A stretch of 44,908 bases of DNA, taken from the NCBI RefSeq assembly GCF_015356865.1, contig NZ_JAAFZA010000068.1, positions 1-44,908 on the forward strand, in the 5' to 3' direction. Below, piece by piece: positions 39,587-44,908 of the stretch. Each line of letters starts with the position of its first letter. The stretch's first letter is position 1. The stretch is from Catenulispora pinisilvae. GTDB taxonomy: Bacteria > Actinomycetota > Actinomycetes > Streptomycetales > Catenulisporaceae. A model generated the notes under the pieces. The model did not search any database, was not told the DNA's origin, and saw nothing but the letters and a program-made list of their open reading frames with translations. The translations under genes were made by a program, and so were the position numbers.

Positions 39587-40267
39587 CCGCAGCGGCCTCA
39601 TCGCGTTCCCGGTGAAACGCCAGGTGGCGATCTCGACCTCGGTGACGCGCAGCGGGATCGGGGTCAGGTCGCGCCGGTCGGCGACCCAGTCGATCAGGGC
39701 CCGGGGATCACCGATCGGGGCGGCGAAGTGCAGGATGTTGAGATACCAGATGTCGCGCTTGAGCCCGATCCCGTCCTCCAGCCAGGCGTCATCGCCGAGC
39801 GCGGCGGTGTAGGCGGCTGAGAGCCGGTCCGGGGCATCATCGACCGGGATCGCGCACGCCATCACCGACAACGGAGTCAGCGTCAGGCCGAAGACGTCGA
39901 ACGTCAGCGGCGGTACGCCGCCCGACGCCACACTCAGCGCCTTGGCATAGCGCGCGACGCACGGATCGTCGTCCGGGATGTCGGTACGCGGGTGCTCGAG
40001 CGCACGCATCGTCAGGTGCGAGTTGCCCACCGCGCCGGTCAGCCAGTGACCGTCACCGGCGACCACCGCGGCTTCGCGGGCCAACTCCGCCAGCGACGCC
40101 TCCGACCCCGGATCGGGCCGGAGCAGCGCCGACACGCCCCACCGCCGGCTACCGCCACCCGGCGGCACCTCGATCCGGTGCGAGCCGTCGGCGAGCGCGG
40201 CCGCTCCCTCGGCGAAGAGTCGGTCGAACGGGGCACGGTCGGTCCGGCACGGCATCGGCTCAGTCAC
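39563..40267 (-). CDS. Hypothetical protein, weakly 2H-phosphoesterase-like
   Basis: A 234-residue protein. GTG 40267 is preceded by GGAGG at 7 nt. Features seen: GNSHLTMRALEHPR (a His-x-Thr-like element), FDVFGLTLTPLSVMACAIP, and WYLNILHFAAPIGDPRALIDWV. The order vaguely resembles 2'-5' RNA ligase/2H proteins, but the second HxT motif is not clear (LHFAAP), so I leave it unassigned. It is divergent from the molybdopterin oxidoreductase. Confidence 0.6.
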   Translation of the reverse strand: MTEPMPCRTDRAPFDRLFAEGAAALADGSHRIEVPPGGGSRRWGVSALLRPDPGSEASLAELAREAAVVAGDGHWLTGAVGNSHLTMRALEHPRTDIPDDDPCVARYAKALSVASGGVPPLTFDVFGLTLTPLSVMACAIPVDDAPDRLSAAYTAALGDDAWLEDGIGLKRDIWYLNILHFAAPIGDPRALIDWVADRRDLTPIPLRVTEVEIATWRFTGNAMRPLRLAASVLR

Positions 40268-40434
40268 TCGGTGTCCTCCAGGCTCGGATTCTCCAGGTCG
40301 GAGGGGAAGACACATAGTCGGCTTCGCTCGGTTGCAAGTCGGCGTCGTCGACTGAGTCCCGCGACTTATTACGAACCAAAGAACCTCCCTGCTGTTTGCT
40401 GGTGCTGCACGACCTGCGGTGATGTGATGGGCTC

Positions 40435-41199
40435 GTGGCAGAGGCAATGGACGCTGCCCGCGATAGTGCGAGCGGGAGCGGTGACGGGCCTGGCCGGTCC
40501 GATCGGGAGGGACGGCCGGTCGGGCGACGTGTGGTGTTCGGGGTCGTGGGGCTGGGTGCGCTGGGCGTGCTCGGCGGGTCCTCCGTGGAGCGGTTCTTGG
40601 CCGACGTCGCGGCGCACGATCCGACCGGGCTGACGAACCTGCTCCCCCTGGGCAACCAGTTCCGCATCTACACGGTGACCGGGAGCGTCCCGACACCGGA
40701 TCCGAACACCTACCGACTATCCGTCACCGGCCTGGTGGACCGGCCACAGCACTTCTCGCTGACCGATCTGGCGGCGCTGCCGCAGACCGACCTGGTGCGG
40801 GACTTCCAGTGCGTCACCGGGTGGCGGGTGCCGAGCGTGCCGTGGAGCGGGGTTCGGCTGAGCGACATGTTGGCGCTGGCCGGGGTGCAGAGTTCGGCGA
40901 AGGCGTTGCGGTTCGTCTCCTTCGACGGGACCTATACGGAGTCGTTGACCCTGGACCAGGCCCAGAACCCGGACATGTTGGTGGCGCTGAAGATGCTCGG
41001 CGGGCCGGTGACCCATGAGCACGGCGGGCCGGTGCGGCTCTACGCGGCGCCGATGTACGGGTACAAGAGCATCAAGTGGCTCCAGGAGATCCAGGTAGTG
41101 GACGCGGTCCATCCCGGCTACTGGGAGGGCTACGGCTATGACGTCGACGGCTGGGTCGGAAAGTCGAACGGGAGGACCGGCGATGTCCCGACCGGCTGA
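40435..41199 (+). CDS. Molybdopterin-dependent oxidoreductase (sulfite-oxidase/MsrP fold), membrane-anchored
   Basis: A 254-residue protein with an N-terminal membrane segment (about 33-50) after GRR, possibly a Tat signal or anchor. The oxidoreductase domain has FRIYTVTGSVP, LVRDFQCVTGWRV with Cys126 as the probable molybdenum ligand, and GGPVRLYAAPMYGYKSIKW. It belongs to the sulfite oxidase-like family; the substrate could be sulfite, a sulfoxide or something else. GTG 40435 or ATG 40447 may be the start. The stop lies 17 nt inside the next gene, a cytochrome b, so the two proteins probably form one membrane complex. Confidence 0.8.
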   Translation: MAEAMDAARDSASGSGDGPGRSDREGRPVGRRVVFGVVGLGALGVLGGSSVERFLADVAAHDPTGLTNLLPLGNQFRIYTVTGSVPTPDPNTYRLSVTGLVDRPQHFSLTDLAALPQTDLVRDFQCVTGWRVPSVPWSGVRLSDMLALAGVQSSAKALRFVSFDGTYTESLTLDQAQNPDMLVALKMLGGPVTHEHGGPVRLYAAPMYGYKSIKWLQEIQVVDAVHPGYWEGYGYDVDGWVGKSNGRTGDVPTG

Positions 41200-41959
41200 G
41201 GCCGGCGCCGTCCGGCGGCGCATCGAGCGCTTCACGCGCGCCGAACGGTACGTCCACCGTGCGACCGCCACGTTGATGCTGGTGCTGATCGCCACCGGGG
41301 CGGTGCTGTACCTGCCCTCGTTGTCGGTGCGGATCGGGCACCGTCCGGTGGTGGCGTTGATCCATCTGTACTGCGGGTTCGCGCTGCCCATCCCGATGGC
41401 GGCGGGGCTGTTCTCGCGGGCGTACCGGGCAGATGCGCGGCGGCTGAACCGGCACAGCGAGACCGACCGCGAGTGGCTGCGGAATCGGGCCTGGCGGCGC
41501 GAGCGGGCCCGGGAGCTGGCGCTGCCGGTCGGCAAGTTCAACGCCGGGCAGAAGCTGAACGCGGCGTTCCAGTGCGGGGCGATCCTGGTGATGGCCGGGA
41601 CCGGGACCCTGATGTGGTTTCCGCACCTGGTCGGGGTGTCGGCCCGGACCGGTGCGACGTTCGTGCACGACTGGCTGGCGCTGGCGATCGGGTTCGTGGT
41701 GATCGGCCATGTGTGGTTCGCACTGAACGACCACCAGGCCCGGATCGGGATGCGCACCGGATATGTCACGCGGGGTTGGGCGCAACGGGAGCATCCGGCC
41801 TGGGCCGCCGAGGTGGCGGCGCAGGACCGGTCCGGAGACGGGGACCCGGACCCGGATGCCGTGAGTGAGGCGGAGGACCGCGCGGCCCGCGGCGAGGCGG
41901 GCGCGCGCGATCGAGAGGAAGGCCGGGCCGTCCATCAGGCGCGGGCCTGGGACAGGTAG
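41183..41959 (+). CDS. Cytochrome b561-type membrane subunit
   Basis: A 258-residue membrane protein with four helices like formate dehydrogenase gamma or b-type subunits. Candidate heme-ligating histidines are His25 (ERYVHRATA), His61 (LIHLYCG), His162 (FVHDWLA) and His176 (VIGHVWF). The C-terminal 60 residues are polar. GGGAGG lies 7 nt before ATG 41183. It should exchange electrons with the quinone pool for the molybdopterin partner. The end overlaps the opposing gene by 25 nt. Confidence 0.83.
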   Translation: MSRPAEAGAVRRRIERFTRAERYVHRATATLMLVLIATGAVLYLPSLSVRIGHRPVVALIHLYCGFALPIPMAAGLFSRAYRADARRLNRHSETDREWLRNRAWRRERARELALPVGKFNAGQKLNAAFQCGAILVMAGTGTLMWFPHLVGVSARTGATFVHDWLALAIGFVVIGHVWFALNDHQARIGMRTGYVTRGWAQREHPAWAAEVAAQDRSGDGDPDPDAVSEAEDRAARGEAGARDREEGRAVHQARAWDR

Positions 41960-42882
41960 TCGACCATCGCCGTACACGGGGTGCGGCGGTGGGTGACGAC
42001 GACGTCCATGGCGTCCGTGGCCGGGTGCAGGTGCGCCACCATCTGGCGATCGTTGCCAGCCGTGGAAGCCGCGCGCAGGCACGGGGACGCCGACGGATCG
42101 GCCGCGGCCAGTGCCTGGGGCGGCTGGGGCGCCGACGATCGGGCCGCGACGCCGCCGGGGATATCGGGGGTGTCGGGGATATCGGCGGATTGCCTGCCCG
42201 CCGCCAGCATCTGCTTGGTGTTGGCCGGTCTCGCGGCCGGGACCAGCGGGTTCGGGAGGGTGCGGGAGCGGGCCGCCAGGACGGCAGTCGGGCCGGCAGG
42301 AGCCTGCGACTCCGGGGCGTACAGCTCCTCGACGCGGGGACTGGTGTGGGATACGCGGAAGGCGTCGATCACCGGTCGGCGGCCGTTGGCCGGAACGCCG
42401 GTCGTGGTGGCGGGGACGCCGGGGCCATGGGCGTGGGCCGCACGAGCGGGCTCGGCGAGCCACGGGACGTAGTGGCCGTGGTGGCGCGTGGCCAGGACAT
42501 GGCCCAGCAGGCCCATATCGGCTGGGTGGTCCGGGACGGTGAGCGTCCAGCCGGAGGCCTCCCATTCTTGGACGGTCATGGTGCCCGGCTCGGGCTCGAC
42601 GCCGTTGTGGTCCAGGTGGTGCCGGGCGTGCGGCACGCTGGCCTTGACCGGACCGGCACCGGTCGACGCGGCGCCGAGGGCCGGGTTCGGCAGCATCGGC
42701 ACGGCGAGCGCCGCGATCGCGACGGCGATGCCGGTGGTGCCACGCCGGGTACGGGTCGGCATCGCACGGGGCTGGAGCAGGGCGTGGGCGGCTCGACGCC
42801 GAACGTCGGCCAGGGCCCGGGGAAGGCGGGGCTGCGGCTGCTGCGCCGGGGTCGGCGGGGTGACTTGCTCTATGCGGTTCAT
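41935..42882 (-). CDS. Hypothetical membrane-anchored or exported protein
   Basis: A 315-residue protein I do not recognise. A basic N terminus is followed by one hydrophobic segment (about 50-70, TTGIAVAIAALAVPMLPNPALG), then a Pro/Ala-rich region. Later parts include TVQEWEASGWTLTVPDHPAD and LLGHVLATRHHGHYVPWLA. Its ATG overlaps the stop of the upstream DUF4192 gene (ATGA), which supports it as a real, coupled gene. Low-complexity composition makes the assignment of function impossible. Confidence 0.6.
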   Translation of the reverse strand: MNRIEQVTPPTPAQQPQPRLPRALADVRRRAAHALLQPRAMPTRTRRGTTGIAVAIAALAVPMLPNPALGAASTGAGPVKASVPHARHHLDHNGVEPEPGTMTVQEWEASGWTLTVPDHPADMGLLGHVLATRHHGHYVPWLAEPARAAHAHGPGVPATTTGVPANGRRPVIDAFRVSHTSPRVEELYAPESQAPAGPTAVLAARSRTLPNPLVPAARPANTKQMLAAGRQSADIPDTPDIPGGVAARSSAPQPPQALAAADPSASPCLRAASTAGNDRQMVAHLHPATDAMDVVVTHRRTPCTAMVDYLSQARA

Positions 42883-44908
42883 GAGATCTCCAGATCGGTT
42901 CCGGATTCGGTGGGGACGGTTTCGGTGGAGCGGGGAGAAGGGATCGGGGCCGGAGCGGAGTCCGGATCTGAACTGTCAAAACCGGCGCCGTTGTCGAAAC
43001 CAGCGACGGTGTCGGAATCGACGGCGGCCTCGCCGAACAGGTCGCGCCGCGTACTGGCGGCGGACTCGCGCACGCCCTCGCCGTCGATGGCGTGGTGCAG
43101 ACCGGCGCGGATCAGCGAGGCGAACTTGTACTCGGGATCAATGGCCAGCGCCCGATCCACCGCACACTGCGCGATGGCGGGCCGGCCGATCGCCCACGCC
43201 GCCCACGCGGCCAGCGCGTAGGGAGCGAGGCGAAGCTCAGGATGGGGCGCGCGACGCGCCAATTCGGCGCCGAGGCGCAGCAGCCGCCCGGCGGAGTCCA
43301 CGGTCGCGGCGGCGCACGCCAGGTAGTCGCGCACCCGCCAGTTGAGCAGCGCGATCAGCAGCTCGGCCGCCTCGCCGTCGGCGATGACCGGCGGCGCGAG
43401 CAACGAGCCGGGCGGCTCGGCAAGCGCACCGAGCGGCACCCCCTCGGACTTGCCGGCGAGCGACGGAATGCGGTTGCTCACGCGGCGGGAGTTGCGGGCC
43501 GCCGGGATGACGGCGCCGGTGGAGTGCGGGGGGCGCGGCTCGGACTGGTCGGCGGGAGAGCTGTCGGAGGCAGAGCTCTCGGAGGCAGGGCCGTCGAAAG
43601 CAGGGTCGTCGAAAGCAGAGCCTCCGAGAGCAGAGCTGTTGTCGGCAGAGCCCGGAGATGCGGGAGCGTCATCGGCATCCGACTGGGAGGACGGACTCGC
43701 AGCCGAACCGCTGAAGCCATCACGGGGCTGCGAGCCGGAGGCCGCCGAGCGGCCGGATCGAGCCACAGCCGAACCATCTGCGGTGGCGACGTCATCCGGG
43801 TGCGAGGCCGCGAGATCAGCCGCCCGGCCCGACCGTCCGCCCCGCGTCCCAGCACCGCTACCGGCGCCGGAGCCGTCGTGCGGCTGCACGTCGGCGGCGG
43901 CCGAACGGCCGGCGAGGGCGGTGGTGGCGCTGTCCGACAGGCCGCGGCGGCCGGCACGGGGGCCGTCGGCCCGGGGGGTGCGGGATGTGGGTGGCTCGGC
44001 GTCGGCCCCGCAGCGGGCCAGGAGGACGTCCATCAGGCGGCGGGCGTCGGCCAGGCCTGCGTCGGTGTCGTACCAGGTGGGGTCCAGGTGTTCGGCAGCC
44101 GCGGCGGTGCGGGTCAGGGCTTCCGGCGGGTAGGGGTCCAGGGTCGCGTCGAGCGCTTCGCGGCTGGCGTAGACCGTGTGGCCGCGGGTGGCGAAGGCGC
44201 CGGCCAAAGCGGCGGGGGCCTCGGCGGGAACGACGGTGCCGGCCGCCGGGCAGCAGCGGTTGTTGCGGCACATGTAGGACCACCAGCGGCCGTTGGCGCT
44301 GTAGAGGGCGTCGACGACGGTGACGCGCTCCTCGCTGGCCGCCGCCTCGAGTTGGGCGCGGAAGGCGGCCATCAGTTTGCGGCAGTGGTCGGGGCGGGCC
44401 TTGGCACCGGTCGCGGCGCGCGGGCCGAAGGCGACCAGGATGGCGATGTCGGCGTCCTGGTCGCGCAGCCGGGCCGCGAGTTCCAGGGCGGTGCCGCGTT
44501 CCTGACCGCGGACCTGGTCCAGGTCGATGCGGACGCCGTGCCGGATGAAACTGCCGCCTTCGGCCGAATGGCTGATGCCCAGGATCACCAGGCTGTTCTC
44601 CGGGTGGAAGCCGAACAGGAACGGGATCGAGGCGATCACCGAGCCGGGGGAGGCCAGGCGGACGGTGCTGACCGGGCCGGCGGCGGCCTCGGCGGTCGCT
44701 CCGGGGTCGGGGGTGTCGCCGTCGGCGGTGCCGGAGGCGGCGACATTCGAGGCGGCGACACCCGGGGCGGCGACATTCGAGGCAGCGACATTCGAGGCTG
44801 TACTCACCGGTTCGGCGGCGCCCTCATCGCCGGAACTCCCGGCACGGCGCCCGGACCCACCAGACGCATCGGCGGCGGCGCCACTCGCACCGCCCCCGCC
44901 ACTCGCAC
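42879..44908 (-). CDS. DUF4192 domain protein, 5' end probably beyond the window
   Basis: The DUF4192 core is clear: SPGSVIASIPFLFGFHPENS, then RIDLDQVRGQERG, ADIAILVAFG and NRCCPAAGTVVPAEAPAAL. The C-terminal part (LIALLNWRVRDYLACAAATVD) continues the domain after a long inserted low-complexity segment rich in Ser, Ala and Asp. An in-frame GTG lies at 44807 but has no ribosome site, and the frame stays open to the window edge with similar Ala/Gly/Ser-rich sequence, so the real start may lie outside. N-terminal ASNVAA repeats are visible. The function of DUF4192 is unknown. The gene is followed by a coupled hypothetical. Confidence 0.75.
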   Translation of the reverse strand, partial: ASGGGGASGAAADASGGSGRRAGSSGDEGAAEPVSTASNVAASNVAAPGVAASNVAASGTADGDTPDPGATAEAAAGPVSTVRLASPGSVIASIPFLFGFHPENSLVILGISHSAEGGSFIRHGVRIDLDQVRGQERGTALELAARLRDQDADIAILVAFGPRAATGAKARPDHCRKLMAAFRAQLEAAASEERVTVVDALYSANGRWWSYMCRNNRCCPAAGTVVPAEAPAALAGAFATRGHTVYASREALDATLDPYPPEALTRTAAAAEHLDPTWYDTDAGLADARRLMDVLLARCGADAEPPTSRTPRADGPRAGRRGLSDSATTALAGRSAAADVQPHDGSGAGSGAGTRGGRSGRAADLAASHPDDVATADGSAVARSGRSAASGSQPRDGFSGSAASPSSQSDADDAPASPGSADNSSALGGSAFDDPAFDGPASESSASDSSPADQSEPRPPHSTGAVIPAARNSRRVSNRIPSLAGKSEGVPLGALAEPPGSLLAPPVIADGEAAELLIALLNWRVRDYLACAAATVDSAGRLLRLGAELARRAPHPELRLAPYALAAWAAWAIGRPAIAQCAVDRALAIDPEYKFASLIRAGLHHAIDGEGVRESAASTRRDLFGEAAVDSDTVAGFDNGAGFDSSDPDSAPAPIPSPRSTETVPTESGTDLEIS

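Overview
This is a high-GC actinomycete window. Codon third positions are strongly G/C, GTG starts are common, ATGA/GTGA overlaps couple genes, and many families are typical of Streptomyces or Catenulispora relatives: DUF4192, choice-of-anchor A, SirA, a C-terminal-RibD-like reductase next to zapE, and RRH[V/I]D leader peptides. I cannot name the species. I see no rRNA, tRNA, CRISPR, transposase or integrase; most of it reads as ordinary chromosome.

Layout. 1-10.4 kb: the 5' tip of an ssb gene (minus), a long-chain acyl-CoA ligase, a minus-strand operon of two fluoride channels plus an MpaB/DUF2236 protein, a Tat-exported phospholipase C with an added F5/8-type C domain, a GNAT acetyltransferase, a small membrane protein, an MFS transporter and a sugar-lactone oxidase. 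10.4-28.9 kb is dominated by sulfur metabolism in three separated units: a dicarboxylate/amino-acid-type symporter (minus), sirA plus a zinc-ribbon protein, and cysH-cysD-cysN-ssuABC-sirohydrochlorin chelatase. Between them lie a sortase-type surface protein, a GH25 lysozyme-like protein, a secreted HEYSE-motif protein, PoxB and an LLM flavin oxidoreductase. 29-34.8 kb: quinone oxidoreductase, GNAT, DUF4232 lipoprotein, PPK2, ZapE, a RibD-type reductase and MsrB. 34.8-44.9 kb: a two-gene ABC-2 system whose ATPase carries a long repetitive tail, a NrtR-like Nudix protein, an interrupted small gene, a molybdopterin oxidoreductase/cytochrome b pair, and a DUF4192 protein that runs off the right edge.

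The most interesting signal is in short non-annotated sequence. Three small ORFs (11836-11931 minus, 13567-13659 plus, 21916-22002 plus) encode 28-31 residue peptides sharing R-R-H-[VI]-D-x2-R-x5-C, and each precedes one of the three sulfur-related units. Two of them are paralogous cassettes with a conserved 38-bp upstream block (33/38 identical); their peptides are conserved through many synonymous changes. Promoter-like elements in all three place transcription start at or very near the peptide ATG, so the peptides could be leaderless cysteine-responsive attenuators. For the symporter, the codons just after the last Cys codon are complementary over 7 nt to its Shine-Dalgarno region. This groups the symporter with the sulfur genes and suggests, by inference, a cystine-like substrate.

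How the genes work together: sulfate activation (CysDN), APS reduction (CysH, CC/CxxC type, so no APS kinase is needed and none is seen), sulfite reduction (SirA), siroheme supply (SirB/CbiX) and uptake of sulfonate-type compounds (SsuABC) form a complete route from sulfate to sulfide, apart from the sulfate permease.
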